57,515 nt of DNA from Hyphomonas sp. BRH_c22 (GCF_000961795.1 NZ_LADU01000069.1:1-57515); one strand, 5' to 3'. Shown: positions 7,573 through 17,201, counted from the stretch's first letter. Numbers and translations: made by a program. The notes: a model not told the origin generated them from the sequence alone.

Positions 7573-9797
7573 GTTTGATCCGGTGTTTCGGGTTTGAGGT
7601 GGCGGTTCAAAAAGGCCATCCGCGTTTTCATAAGGTGTACCTGCAGTTTCTCGCCGCGAATGCCGTGGCGCTGGCCGGGATAGGTCATCAGCTCGAATGC
7701 CTTGCCCTTCTCCTGCAGGGCCGCCATCAGGCGCGTCGTATTGTCGAAGGTCACATTGTCATCCGCCATGCCGTGCATCAGCAGCAGGGGCGTGGTGAGG
7801 TTATCAATATAGGGGAAAACACTGGAGGCCTCGTAGCCGTTCGGATTGTTCTCCGGCGTGTCCATGTAGCGCTCGGTATAGAACGTGTCGTAGAGGCGCC
7901 AGTCCGTCACCGGCGCACCGGCAGCGGCGGCCGCGAACGTGCCCTCCGGCGCCTGCAATATCGTCATCAGCGTCATGTAGCCGCCATAGGACCAGCCCTG
8001 GATGGCGATGCGTTTCGCATCCACGAAGGGCTGCGCCTTCAGCCAGCCGACGCCGGCCAGCTGGTCGCGCACTTCCGGCCCGCCGGTGCGGCGATAGATG
8101 ACATCCTCGAACGCCTTGCCCCGGTTGGCGCTGCCGCGATTGTCCAGCCGGAACAGGATGTATCCCTCGCGCGCATAGAACTGGTCCGACACGCGGCCCC
8201 ATTCGTTCACCACAGTCTGCACATGCGGCCCGCCATACACTTCGATGATCACCGGGTATTGTTTTTCCGCATCAAAGCCTGGCGGCTTGAGGATGGAATA
8301 GTAGAGGTCCTGTCCGTCTTCCGCCTTCAGCGTCCCGAATTCCGGCACAGCATGCTCGGCAAGGAACGGCGCATAGGGGTGGCCCTCATCCAGTGCGTTC
8401 TCCTCGATCCATGCAATCAGCGATCCGTCAGCGCTGTAGAGCCCGACCTGCGGCGGCTGGCCGGGTGAGCAACTCGTCCCGACGAAGGACAGCCCGTCCG
8501 GCGCCATCACGATCGCCCATGTCCTGCCGGGCGCGGTAATGCGGGTGGGATCACCGCCGTCAATGGGCACGGCATAAAGGTGCCGCTCCAGCGGCGTGTC
8601 CAGAAAACCCGTGAAAAGGACAAGGCTGTCGGTGCCCCGATAGGCCAGTACCGTATCCACGGCCCAATCCCCTCGCGTGACCGGATGGACCAGTCCGTGC
8701 CGGTTCAGGCAGGCAACATGGCGGCAGCCCGAGGCCTCTGTCGTCGTCAGGACATGCACGGGCTGGACGCTGTCAGTGCCGTGGGCCTCCGGGGCGAATC
8801 CGAGGAAGTCGGCATTGAGGTTGATCCAGCAGGCTTGCGTCTCCTCGCCCATCGCGGCCGCCTTCCAGACGGGTGCATGGAACAGGGTGCGCGACAGCTG
8901 TGTCTGGTTCCGGTTCACCGCCTGCACGACAAGGTCGCCGTCCGGCAGCCAGTTCACCCGCGCCAGGTATTGGTCCGTTGCCGGGCCCCAACCGTCTTTC
9001 CGCCACTTGATCCCGGCCGTCTCACCCGTCTCCATGTCCCGCACGAACAGGTCCACCACGGCATTTGGCCGCCCGGCGCGCGGGTAGCGCTGGTCGATGA
9101 CGGTCACCTTGTCCGCCTCTATGTCGAACCGGGGTATGATATCGACCGTGGACTCATCCACGCGCGTATAGGCGACATAGCGGTCGTCCGGGCTCCACCA
9201 GTAACCGGTGAAACGATGCATCTCTTCCTGCGCCACGAATTCGGCGACGCCATACGAGACGGCCTTGTCCGGTTCGGCGGCGGGCGACAGGCGCATCTCT
9301 TCGCCGCAGGTCAGGTCAATCGCGTGCAGCGCCCCGTCGCGCAGGAAGCTCACATAGCGCCCGTCCGGCGAGATTTTCGCGTTTGTCTCGAAGGAATCAT
9401 TGGCGGTCAGCTGGCGCACGGCCGGTTCGCCAGCGCCAAGTGTCACGAGGAACAGGTCGCCCCCCAGCGGCACCAGGATCGTCTCGGCCGTGCCCCAGCT
9501 GTAATCGACAATGCCTTTCGCCCCGGCGATCCGCTTGCGTTCACGCAGCGCCTTCTCCGTTTCGGACAATTCTGCTTCGACAGGTTGCAGCAACTGCGAA
9601 TCGACCAGCAGGCTCTGTTCTCCACTCGCGACGTCAAACTGCCAGAGATCCAGCCGGTCCTGCTCGCCGGTCCGGCCTTTCAGGAAGGTCACGCGCTGGC
9701 CATCGGGTGAAAACTTCACGCCGCGCGGGGCCGGTCCCGACAGGGAAGGCGAGGTGTAGAGGCGTTCCGGCGTCAGGTCGGCAGGGGGTTGGGGCAA
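7569..9797 (-). CDS. S9 family dipeptidyl-peptidase IV-like serine peptidase
   Basis: 742 residues: an N-terminal beta-propeller (about 1-480) and a C-terminal alpha/beta-hydrolase. Nucleophile motif GWSYGGYMT (Ser about 604), acid in HGMADDNVTF (about 677) and histidine in GQRHGIRG (about 709) complete the triad. FVAQEEMHRFTGYWWSPDD in the propeller carries the paired glutamates that bind the peptide N-terminus in DPP IV. No signal peptide is visible, so it appears cytoplasmic, unlike many bacterial DPP IV enzymes. It heads a run of overlapping genes (membrane protein, NUDIX, DUF1330, PLP enzyme). Confidence 0.92.
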   Translation of the reverse strand: MPQPPADLTPERLYTSPSLSGPAPRGVKFSPDGQRVTFLKGRTGEQDRLDLWQFDVASGEQSLLVDSQLLQPVEAELSETEKALRERKRIAGAKGIVDYSWGTAETILVPLGGDLFLVTLGAGEPAVRQLTANDSFETNAKISPDGRYVSFLRDGALHAIDLTCGEEMRLSPAAEPDKAVSYGVAEFVAQEEMHRFTGYWWSPDDRYVAYTRVDESTVDIIPRFDIEADKVTVIDQRYPRAGRPNAVVDLFVRDMETGETAGIKWRKDGWGPATDQYLARVNWLPDGDLVVQAVNRNQTQLSRTLFHAPVWKAAAMGEETQACWINLNADFLGFAPEAHGTDSVQPVHVLTTTEASGCRHVACLNRHGLVHPVTRGDWAVDTVLAYRGTDSLVLFTGFLDTPLERHLYAVPIDGGDPTRITAPGRTWAIVMAPDGLSFVGTSCSPGQPPQVGLYSADGSLIAWIEENALDEGHPYAPFLAEHAVPEFGTLKAEDGQDLYYSILKPPGFDAEKQYPVIIEVYGGPHVQTVVNEWGRVSDQFYAREGYILFRLDNRGSANRGKAFEDVIYRRTGGPEVRDQLAGVGWLKAQPFVDAKRIAIQGWSYGGYMTLMTILQAPEGTFAAAAAGAPVTDWRLYDTFYTERYMDTPENNPNGYEASSVFPYIDNLTTPLLLMHGMADDNVTFDNTTRLMAALQEKGKAFELMTYPGQRHGIRGEKLQVHLMKTRMAFLNRHLKPETPDQT

Positions 9798-9946
9798 GTC
9801 GGGTCTCCGCGCATTGACGCGCGCACACTAGCGCCGATTGTGTTTCTGTCATCCCGACGCCAATTAATCTCTTATGGGTTGAAAATTTGTGGCGAAACTG
9901 TGTTTTTTGGCTAGTCAGGTTGAATCCATGAATTAATGTGCCTCGC

Positions 9947-10582
9947 ATGGACGAGGGGAACGCAAGTTATACACAGGCCCAGACGTTGCTGAACGGCAGC
10001 GATAGCGGCGAGTCGCTGGTCAAGGCAGCCGAGGCGATGCGCCTGGCCGCCAATTCCGGTCACACCATAGCCGCCAACAATTTCGGGACCCTGCTGCATC
10101 ATGGACGCGGGGTCCATCAGGATCTTGTGGCCGCCCGTGCTTATTATCATCAGGCGGCCGAGGCCGGCCTGCCGGCAGCCCGTTTCAATCTCGGCTTCAT
10201 GCTCGTGCGCGGCCTTGGCGGCGACCGCGATGACGAACGCGCCCGCACCCTCTTCCTGCTCGCGGCAGAAGACGGCCATCTCGACGCCATCACGCATCTC
10301 GGCGCCATGATGATGACAGGCGCTGGCGGTGTGCAGGATCGTGACTCTGCGCTTGGCTGGTGGGCCCGGGGCACTGACCTTGGCGACAGCCGGTGTGCCC
10401 TGAATCTCGGCATCGCCCATGCCGGCGGACATGCAGGCGAGGTCAATTTCGTGGCGGCCTGGTACTGGTTCAAAAGAGCTGAACAGCTCGGCAATGCCGG
10501 TGCAGCCGTAGAGCTTGAACGTCTGGAGCGCGTGATGTCGGAAGACGAGCACGCCGCTGCAGTCGCCTGCACTTCCCGCTAG
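9947..10582 (+). CDS. Sel1-like repeat protein
   Basis: 211 residues from ATG 9947; a GTG three codons upstream is an alternative and neither has a clear Shine-Dalgarno. At least four Sel1/TPR-like repeats are visible, each with the A-x-x-x-L-G pattern: NNFGTLLHHGRGV, ARFNLGFMLVRGLGG, ITHLGAMMMTGAGGV and CALNLGIAHAGG. Such repeats make protein-protein scaffolds. No signal peptide is seen. The 3' end overlaps the Yip1-like gene by 4 nt in tail-to-tail orientation. Confidence 0.85.
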   Translation: MDEGNASYTQAQTLLNGSDSGESLVKAAEAMRLAANSGHTIAANNFGTLLHHGRGVHQDLVAARAYYHQAAEAGLPAARFNLGFMLVRGLGGDRDDERARTLFLLAAEDGHLDAITHLGAMMMTGAGGVQDRDSALGWWARGTDLGDSRCALNLGIAHAGGHAGEVNFVAAWYWFKRAEQLGNAGAAVELERLERVMSEDEHAAAVACTSR

Positions 10583-11331
10583 GCCGGGCCGCTCCCGTAG
10601 AGCCAGGCAAAGCCGACAACAAAGGTCGAAAACGTGATCAGCAGGTCCGCGCAAATGGCGATGGCCCCGAACAGCACGCCCCGCCACCCGCGCTTCCCCT
10701 CCGGCATGCCCTCCGGCAACCCCCGGAACACCGTCACCCCATAGATCAGCACCGTCAGACCCAGCGCAGGCACCAGCGCGGACTCGAACACGGACGCACT
10801 GAAGAACGGTATTGCGATTGTCGACGCGACGCCCAGCAACAGGCCGGGCAGGAGCGCCGCAAAGTACAGCCGGAACCGCACTGTCGCCGGTGTGCCCTGT
10901 CCCCAGATCCTCAGCAGGAAGGCTATCGGCGCATGCACGATGAAATAGCCGAACGGAAACAGGACCAGCCAGGTCGACAGGTAATCCTGCGTGAACTGAT
11001 CGAGATCCATGCCGCCGAGCATGTCGGCCTGGCTGGCAAATCCCAGCCGCGTCATCTCATGCAGCGCACCGCCTTCGCCGCCCCACAGGAACCGCAGGAA
11101 CACCATCGCCGCGATCAGCGTGAAGGCCAGCCGGATCGAGGGCGTATAGCGGCCCATCCAGTCCGGGTCCCGCGCCGCCTCGAACACGGCGCGCGGCGAC
11201 ACGATGATCGCCCGCATCGAATTGAGCGCCCTCACGTTCAGCCCGAACAGGTCATCCAGGAGCGCGTCCCAGCCCGAGGCGCGGCTCATGTCATCATCAG
11301 CGGGCCTCGCCGGCTCGGGCGGTGTCGTCAT
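10579..11331 (-). CDS. Yip1-family-like integral membrane protein
   Basis: 250 residues from ATG 11331, chosen because GAGGAGATCTGAG gives an AGGAG at 7 nt spacing. A soluble N-terminus with SPRAVFEAARDPDWM is followed by five or so hydrophobic segments. The layout and the LNSMRAIIVSPRAVFEA entry motif fit bacterial Yip1/DUF3667-like proteins, whose function is unknown. Divergent from the MBL hydrolase gene with a shared control region containing a perfect dyad. Confidence 0.7.
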   Translation of the reverse strand: MTTPPEPARPADDDMSRASGWDALLDDLFGLNVRALNSMRAIIVSPRAVFEAARDPDWMGRYTPSIRLAFTLIAAMVFLRFLWGGEGGALHEMTRLGFASQADMLGGMDLDQFTQDYLSTWLVLFPFGYFIVHAPIAFLLRIWGQGTPATVRFRLYFAALLPGLLLGVASTIAIPFFSASVFESALVPALGLTVLIYGVTVFRGLPEGMPEGKRGWRGVLFGAIAICADLLITFSTFVVGFAWLYGSGPA

Positions 11332-11403
11332 CTCAGATCTCCTCATCTTATTGGGCGGCGTTCGATTTGAAAATCAAGCGTCCCCGCTAATCGCCGTGAA
11401 TAA

Positions 11404-11425
11404 TGAACAAATTGCGATTTGTTCA
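11404..11425. promoter_or_regulatory. Perfect dyad over the -35 region of the MBL hydrolase gene
   Basis: TGAACAAA and TTTGTTCA form a perfect 8-bp inverted repeat around a 6-nt centre TTGCGA. The centre can serve as a -35 (TTGCGA, 11412-11417), with TAGGGT (11435-11440) as -10 at 17-nt spacing, and the start codon follows at 11463. Dyads of this size are typical of TetR/MarR-like dimer operators. The cognate regulator is not in the immediate neighbourhood. Confidence 0.5.
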
Positions 11426-11462
11426 CGGCGCTGCTAGGGTGAGACAAAAGGGGAGAGACGCC

Positions 11463-12398
11463 ATGCTGAAATGGATCATCAGAATCGCTGCCGCATTGGC
11501 CGTGTTCGTCATCGCGGGCGGGTGGTGGCTTTTTGCCGGATTCAGCAAGGCGCCTGCCAAGGCGCCGCCGGGCCTTCTGGATATTGACCAGTGGCGCAAC
11601 ATGATCCGCGAGGCAGACGGCGACCTGCCGACAGAGGTTCGCGTCCTGGAAGTCGGTCACGACTCGGCGCCCATGCTCGCGGCCCGCGCGGGCGCTTTCA
11701 CCGGCCAGTGGCTGACCAGCTATAATTCCGTTCAGATCGTCTTTCCCGGCAGCACGCTTGTGATCGGCGGGGCGCTCGACCGGCCGACATCCGAAGGCAT
11801 GGTGCAGGCACCGGATGACTGGTCATTTGACGATGCGGCCTATCGCACGCTCGTCGATTCCATGCTGCGGGCCGACAAGGTCCTGATGACGCACGAGCAC
11901 CTCGACCATGTGATGGCGATTGCCCGGCATCCGGACGCGGATGCGCTCGCGCCGCGCTTGTGGCTCAACGCGCCGCAGGCGGCCGCCTTGCCGCAATTCG
12001 CGACAGGAGAGCTGCCGGCTGCCCTGCGCGACCTACCCCCGCGCCTCAATGGCACGGTCCAGCTGGTCGCGCCCGGCGTGGTGGCGATCCCGATGGCCGG
12101 TCATACACCCGGCGCCCAGCTGTTGTTCATTACGCTCCAGAACGGCCACGAATACCTGATGATCGGGGATACGGTCTGGTCGATGTCTTCCATCGAAGAC
12201 CTGACCATGCGGCCGGTCTTCACGCAGTTCATCGTGTTCGATCCGAACGAGGACCGGGACGCCATCCGCACCCAGATACGGGCCGTTCACGACCTGATGC
12301 AGGCCAATCCGCAGCTGACCGTATTTCCCAGCCACGACCGCATCTGGCTCGGAAAGCTCTCGGCAGACGGCCTGATCAGCTGGGGCTTTGCGGACTAG
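11463..12398 (+). CDS. Membrane-anchored metallo-beta-lactamase-fold hydrolase
   Basis: 311 residues from ATG 11463 with GGGGAGAGACGCC upstream. A single hydrophobic N-terminal segment (about residues 5-26) is an anchor or uncleaved signal. The MBL fold is shown by THEHLDHV (HxHxDH), later GHTPGAQLLF with the third histidine, an IGDTVW aspartate and a PSHD near the C-terminus. The zinc-binding set looks intact. Substrate unknown; an extracytoplasmic hydrolase is inferred. Confidence 0.85.
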   Translation: MLKWIIRIAAALAVFVIAGGWWLFAGFSKAPAKAPPGLLDIDQWRNMIREADGDLPTEVRVLEVGHDSAPMLAARAGAFTGQWLTSYNSVQIVFPGSTLVIGGALDRPTSEGMVQAPDDWSFDDAAYRTLVDSMLRADKVLMTHEHLDHVMAIARHPDADALAPRLWLNAPQAAALPQFATGELPAALRDLPPRLNGTVQLVAPGVVAIPMAGHTPGAQLLFITLQNGHEYLMIGDTVWSMSSIEDLTMRPVFTQFIVFDPNEDRDAIRTQIRAVHDLMQANPQLTVFPSHDRIWLGKLSADGLISWGFAD

Positions 12399-12481
12399 CA
12401 TTGCCTATGACGGCTTGATTTTCCGCGGCGCGCGCGCAAGTACAGCGCGTCCCATACCCGTTTGCACAGGAACACCCCGCC

Positions 12482-14146
12482 ATGGCCGGTCCCCAAATCG
12501 TTTTTCACATGCAAGGCCTGACCAAGGCCTATCCGGGCGGCAAGAAGGTGTTCGAGAACATCCACCTGAACTTCCTGCCCGATGCCAAGATCGGTGTCGT
12601 CGGCGTCAACGGTTCGGGTAAGTCGACCCTGCTGCGCATCATGGCCGGCGAGGACAAGGACTTCCAGGGCGAGGCCTGGGCCGCTGAAGGCATCAAGGTC
12701 GGCTACCTGCCGCAGGAGCCGAAGCTCGATCCCACGCTCAGCGTGTTCGAGAACGTCGCCTCCAAATGTCCTGAAAAGCAGATGCTCGAGCAATTCAACG
12801 CCATCTCGGAAAAGCTTGGCGAGGACTATTCCGACGAGCTGATGGAAGAGATGACGAAGCTGCAGGAGCAGATCGACGCCGCCGACGCCTGGGACATCGA
12901 TTCCAAGATCGACATGGCGCTGAACGCGCTCGGCTGCCCGGAAAACGATGCCGACGTTGCCGCCCTGTCCGGCGGCGAGGCGCGCCGCGTGGCGATCTGC
13001 CAGCTGCTGCTGTCGAAGCCCGACATGATCCTGATGGATGAACCGACCAACCATCTCGACGCCGAGACGGTAGCCTGGCTGCAGAACTACCTGATCAATT
13101 TCCCCGGCTGCGTCATCCTGGTGACTCACGACCGCTACTTCCTGGATGACATCACCAGCTGGATCCTCGAACTCGACCGTGGCCGCGGCGTGCCCTTCCA
13201 GGGCAACTATTCCGGCTGGGTCGAGCAGAAGGCCAAGCGGATGGAGCAGGAAGCGCGCGAGGACACCGGCCGCAAGCGCACGCTGGCCAAGGAACTCGAA
13301 TGGGTCCGCTCCGGCCAGAAGGCGCGGCAGGCGAAATCCAAGGCCCGTATCAATGCCTATGAGGAAATGGCCTCGAAGGCCGAGCGCGAGCAGGTGATGA
13401 CCGCGCAGATCCGCATCCCCCCCGGCCCGCGTCTTGGCGGCGTGGTGCTCGAAGCGGAACACCTCAGCAAGGCCTTTGGCGAGAACGTGCTGATCGAAGA
13501 CCTCGACTTCAAACTGCCGCCCGGCGGCATTGTCGGCGTGATCGGCCCGAACGGCGCGGGTAAATCGACCCTGTTCAAGATGATCCTCGGCCAGGAAAAG
13601 CCCGACAAGGGTAGTCTGCGTGTCGGTGACACCGTCAAGATCGGTTATGTTGACCAGAGCCGCGACAAGCTCGATCCGAACAAGAATGTCTGGGAGGAAA
13701 TCTCCGGCGGCACGGACGTGATCGATCTTGGCGGCGTGCAGGTCATGTCGCGCGCCTATGTCGGCGCCTTCAATTTCAAGGGCACGGACCAGCAGAAAAA
13801 AGTCGGCCTCCTGTCAGGCGGTGAGCGCAACCGCGTCCACCTCGCCAAGATGCTGAAGGGGAGCCACAACCTCCTGCTGCTCGATGAACCGACCAATGAC
13901 CTCGACGTGGAAACGCTGCAGGCCCTCGAAGAAGGCCTCGACAATTTCCCGGGTTGCGCAGTCATCATCTCGCACGACCGCTGGTTCCTTGACCGTATGG
14001 CCACGCACATCCTCGCCTTCGAGGGCAACAGCCATGTCGAATGGTTCGAGGGCGATTTCTCGTCTTACCTCGAAGACAAGAAACGCCGCCTCGGCGAGGA
14101 TTCGGTGAACCCGAAACGCCTGAAATTCAAGAAGTTCGCGCGTTAG
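12482..14146 (+). CDS. ettA: Energy-dependent translational throttle protein EttA (ABC-F ATPase)
   Basis: 554 residues, the usual EttA length. Two ABC domains are visible: Walker A GVNGSGKST (about residue 40) and GPNGAGKST (about 355), signatures LSGGEARRV and LSGGERNRV, and Walker B-type LMDEPTNHLD and LLDEPTNDLD. Between them is the basic arm/linker with KRMEQEAREDTGRKRTLAKE. ABC-F proteins bind the ribosomal E site; EttA gates entry into elongation in response to ADP/ATP. No membrane segments are present, consistent with a soluble factor. Convergent with the MscS-type gene, only 3 nt apart. Confidence 0.95.
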   Translation: MAGPQIVFHMQGLTKAYPGGKKVFENIHLNFLPDAKIGVVGVNGSGKSTLLRIMAGEDKDFQGEAWAAEGIKVGYLPQEPKLDPTLSVFENVASKCPEKQMLEQFNAISEKLGEDYSDELMEEMTKLQEQIDAADAWDIDSKIDMALNALGCPENDADVAALSGGEARRVAICQLLLSKPDMILMDEPTNHLDAETVAWLQNYLINFPGCVILVTHDRYFLDDITSWILELDRGRGVPFQGNYSGWVEQKAKRMEQEAREDTGRKRTLAKELEWVRSGQKARQAKSKARINAYEEMASKAEREQVMTAQIRIPPGPRLGGVVLEAEHLSKAFGENVLIEDLDFKLPPGGIVGVIGPNGAGKSTLFKMILGQEKPDKGSLRVGDTVKIGYVDQSRDKLDPNKNVWEEISGGTDVIDLGGVQVMSRAYVGAFNFKGTDQQKKVGLLSGGERNRVHLAKMLKGSHNLLLLDEPTNDLDVETLQALEEGLDNFPGCAVIISHDRWFLDRMATHILAFEGNSHVEWFEGDFSSYLEDKKRRLGEDSVNPKRLKFKKFAR

Positions 14147-14149
14147 GGC

Positions 14150-15523
14150 CTATTCCACCGGTCTGCCGGAATCGAGGAGATCGGTTTCCTTTGCTTCGGC
14201 GCGTTCTTCGTCGACCTTTTTGTCGATATTAAGGTCTGGCGCCACGTCCTGCGTCTCGATGTCTGCGGGCGGTTGTGGGGTGATCGTCTTGCGTCGCGGG
14301 GGCAAGTTCCCGCCAAGGCCTTTCGCGATGCGCCCGGCATCGGCCGGGCCGTCGAAGCGCAGGCGGTAGATCGGTTCGGGCAGCGTGAAGCCGCCGGCTT
14401 CCAGGGCATCCTTTGTCGCGCTGATCGCCAGGCCGCGGGCCTTGAAGTAGTCGCTACGGGTCTGATCCACCCAGCCCTGGAAGCGCAGCACGATATTGGA
14501 ATCACCGACCGTCTGGATAAAGGCGCTCGCGTCCGGCTGTTTCAGCACAAAAGGCAGGGTGTGCAGCGTGTCGAGCCCGAGCGTCATGGCCGCAATCGGG
14601 TCATCCTCGGCATCGACGCCGAGGTCGAATTCGAATCGGCGCTCCGGGTTGCGGCTATAGTTCAGGATCACGGCCTTGAAGACGACGGCGTTCGGGATGC
14701 GCAGGTGGTTGCCGTCCAGTGTCATCAGGACTGTGGCGCGTGACGTCAGGCGGACGACCTTGCCCTCATGTTCGTCGATCACAACGTGTTCGTTGGCGCG
14801 GAAGGGCTGGCGCAGGCTGAGCATGATGGACGAGATATAGTTTTCGAGGCTGTCGCGTACGGCAAAGCCGATGGCTATGCCAAGAACGCCAACGCCGCCG
14901 ATAATGGTGCCCATCAGCGCCGTGGCGCCGACCAGGCTGAGGGCCAGCACGAGGGCAACTGCAATCGAGGCGACACGCACCGCTTGCGACACAAGTTCGG
15001 CGAGGAAGGGATTGCGCAGCACACGTCGCCAGAGCCACATCCAGCTGGCGAGCATGTGGCCGGCAAGGCTGATGACCAGGAACAGGGCGAGACCGAGGCC
15101 AAGCAGGGGGAGCGCCCGATAGTAACTTTTGAGCCGGGCGTTGAAAGTGTCGACGAGCGGCGTGACATTGCCCTCGATATCGAGCGTCCGGTCGATCTTG
15201 TCTTCGACCGTCACGACGCCGACGAGGCGTCCTGCAATCTCGGTCGCGCGGAGGGCAGCGGCCGAATTCGACACGCCGCCGGACAGGGTCACGACGCCTT
15301 CACGCACGTCCACATCGACGTTCTTGAGCGAATCGATTTCCGAGAAGATCGCCTTTATCCGGCTTTCAATCGCCTGATCATCCGGCGAATCGCTTTCGGT
15401 CTGGACGACCTGCGTGGGAGGGAGCTCGGCGGGCACCTGCGCGCTGGCCTGAAACGCAGGCAGAAGCACGAGCAGGCAAAGCCCGGTCAGCCAGGTGAAT
15501 ATCCGTCGTTTGATCATGGGCAT
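14150..15523 (-). CDS. MscS-family mechanosensitive channel with N-terminal BON domain
   Basis: 457 residues. GGGGGAG lies 8 nt before ATG 15523. Order: signal peptide (about 1-29), a periplasmic BON domain (about 50-115) with DVDVREGVVTLSGGV, three membrane segments, then the MscS pore helix rich in Gly/Ala (GTIIGGVGVLGIAIGFAVRD) and the beta domain with LRQPFRANEHVVID. The C-terminus is polar and low-complexity. It would open under membrane tension to release solutes. BON domains bind membranes or ligands in the periplasm; coupling of the two functions is inference. Confidence 0.9.
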   Translation of the reverse strand: MPMIKRRIFTWLTGLCLLVLLPAFQASAQVPAELPPTQVVQTESDSPDDQAIESRIKAIFSEIDSLKNVDVDVREGVVTLSGGVSNSAAALRATEIAGRLVGVVTVEDKIDRTLDIEGNVTPLVDTFNARLKSYYRALPLLGLGLALFLVISLAGHMLASWMWLWRRVLRNPFLAELVSQAVRVASIAVALVLALSLVGATALMGTIIGGVGVLGIAIGFAVRDSLENYISSIMLSLRQPFRANEHVVIDEHEGKVVRLTSRATVLMTLDGNHLRIPNAVVFKAVILNYSRNPERRFEFDLGVDAEDDPIAAMTLGLDTLHTLPFVLKQPDASAFIQTVGDSNIVLRFQGWVDQTRSDYFKARGLAISATKDALEAGGFTLPEPIYRLRFDGPADAGRIAKGLGGNLPPRRKTITPQPPADIETQDVAPDLNIDKKVDEERAEAKETDLLDSGRPVE

Positions 15524-15644
15524 TGCGCCGTCTCCCCCGCAGCCTTCTACTTGGGAAAGCGTGAGCTGGACAGGGGTTCCAATTGATCGAGCGCAGGTGC
15601 CGAGGTGCGGGAGGAGGCTACCGCCTTACTGGATCGGAGGCTGG

Positions 15645-16271
15645 TCAGCTCCGCTTTGACGCTTTCATGTCTGCCGTCATGCTCTCGATCTTCGCGATCA
15701 AGGCCTCCGCCGAGCCATTTGCGCGGTCGAGCAGCGCGATGAACTGGGCGCGCTGCTCGATGCCCAGCCAGATCAGGTTGCCATCCAGATTGAGCGCGAC
15801 ATCGACAACCTGATACTCGCCGTCGCGGGTGAGGACGCGCCAGCGCACATCCATGTCCTTGCCATCCTGGCGTTTGATCACCGTGTTGACAATCGAGTCA
15901 GTATCCGAGCGATCGACGGAATCCTTCACCACGACTTCCTTGCCGCGATAATTGTCGAGTTCGTTTTCGTAAACGGCCAGTGCGTATTCCCGGAATACCT
16001 TGCGATAGGCGGTCAGTTCCTGCTCCGTGAAGCGGCGGCTATACTTGCCGATGACGAAGTTCGACACCGCGTCCAGATCCGTGAACTGGTCCATATACTG
16101 GCTAAACGTCTCCGTACGCTGCCGTGCATTCAGCGCCGGGTCGTTGAGCGTTGCCAGCACTTCGCTGGCATTGGTCTGGACAAAGGATTCCGTCCTGGTG
16201 TCCGCAAAGGCCGGGAGGGCGCTCAATGCCAGTGCGGCAATAGCGAGAAGGGTAGGGGACGTGCGGCTCAA
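15645..16271 (-). CDS. mlaC: MlaC-type phospholipid-binding periplasmic protein
   Basis: 208 residues. TTG start at 16271, supported by AGGAG 7 nt upstream and by a signal peptide (LLAIAALALSALPAFA) directly after it. The mature part has the Ttg2D/MlaC pattern, including a VIGKYSRRFTEQE-type helix, FREYALAVYENELDNYRG and WRVLTRDGEYQVVDV. MlaC ferries phospholipid between the outer membrane MlaA complex and the inner membrane MlaFEDB transporter. It lies 33 nt after mlaA in the same direction. No mlaFED genes are in the window. Confidence 0.88.
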   Translation of the reverse strand: MSRTSPTLLAIAALALSALPAFADTRTESFVQTNASEVLATLNDPALNARQRTETFSQYMDQFTDLDAVSNFVIGKYSRRFTEQELTAYRKVFREYALAVYENELDNYRGKEVVVKDSVDRSDTDSIVNTVIKRQDGKDMDVRWRVLTRDGEYQVVDVALNLDGNLIWLGIEQRAQFIALLDRANGSAEALIAKIESMTADMKASKRS

Positions 16272-16304
16272 GAATCTGCTCCTGTCTGGGTCATTCGCGT
16301 CTGT

Positions 16305-17063
16305 CTATTCCTCGAATTCGTCAAAATCAGGGAGATCGTCATACGCTTGCGTGTCATTAACCGGCTTACCATTATGAATGGCTGCCTGACGCTGAGATGA
16401 ATAAATACGGCGGAGGGCCACATAAGGTTCCGGCTGTTCGTTGAGGGCGGTGATCTGGTCGTCGAATTCGACGCGTGCGTTCAAACCGCCAAGAATGCCG
16501 CGCCCCATGGAGATCTGGTCGTCAAGATCGGGTTGCCCTTCGAATTCGGTCCAGGTCAGCGGGTCAAAGGCATGATCGACGCCTTTGCCAATGAGATCGC
16601 GCGGATTGGTCGGGCCGAGGAAGGGCATGACCAGGTACGGGCCGCCATCGAGGCCCCAGACGGCGAGTGTCTGGCCGAAATCTTCCCTGTGGCCATCCAG
16701 CCCGAAATAGGCCGCCGCATCCCAAAGCCCCACAAGCCCCACCGTCGTGTTGATCGTGAAGCGGAAGAAAGTGTCGCTGGCACGTTCGGGCTGGGCCTGG
16801 AGCACGTCATTCACGAAAATCACTGGCGATTTCAGGTTGCCAAGGAAGTCGCCAAGCCGGTCGCGCGCAAATTCCGGGGTCACGGTCTCATAGACAGTGG
16901 CCGCCGGGCCTACGGCATACTGGTCTACGCCCTGATTGAAGGCGAACATCTGGCGGTTGAAGCCTTCATAAGGGTCGGCAATCACGCCCGGTTCTGCGGG
17001 GGGGGTCGAGGCGCAAGCGCCAAGGCCGAGCGCGAGGGCTGCGCCAATGAGTCTGTGTTGCAT
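16305..17063 (-). CDS. mlaA: MlaA (VacJ) outer membrane lipoprotein
   Basis: 252 residues. A short signal peptide ends in the lipobox LGAC, with the modified Cys at about 17. Then comes the family's DPYEGFNRQMFAFN block, GNLKSPVIFVNDVLQ, RFTINTTVGLVGLWD, DFGQTLAVWG and the proline-rich GPYLVMPFLGPTNPRD. MlaA removes misplaced phospholipids from the outer leaflet and hands them to MlaC. First gene of an mlaA-mlaC unit divergent from the methionine operon. Confidence 0.94.
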   Translation of the reverse strand: MQHRLIGAALALGLGACASTPPAEPGVIADPYEGFNRQMFAFNQGVDQYAVGPAATVYETVTPEFARDRLGDFLGNLKSPVIFVNDVLQAQPERASDTFFRFTINTTVGLVGLWDAAAYFGLDGHREDFGQTLAVWGLDGGPYLVMPFLGPTNPRDLIGKGVDHAFDPLTWTEFEGQPDLDDQISMGRGILGGLNARVEFDDQITALNEQPEPYVALRRIYSSQRQAAIHNGKPVNDTQAYDDLPDFDEFEE

Positions 17064-17169
17064 GAGGAGGGATCCCCCGGGGTTGGTTCAAAGCGGTAGA
17101 TGGAGTCTCTCATACGCTGCATCAACTGACGGATTGGTAAATTCGGTTCACTGTGGCACATCTGCAATC

Positions 17170-17201
17170 TTGCAAAACATATAAACTCATGTTTATATAC
17201 T
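17170..17201 (+). promoter_or_regulatory. Promoter and operator-like dyad of the methionine operon
   Basis: A perfect inverted repeat with arms ATATAAAC (17179-17186) and GTTTATAT (17191-17198) surrounds TCAT. TTGCAA (17170-17175) with TTTATA (17192-17197) at 16 nt would make a promoter whose start lies at or next to the ATG at 17205, so the mRNA may be nearly leaderless. The dyad lies between and over these elements, as expected for autorepression by the ArsR-domain protein encoded immediately downstream. The promoter assignment is by eye. Confidence 0.6.
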
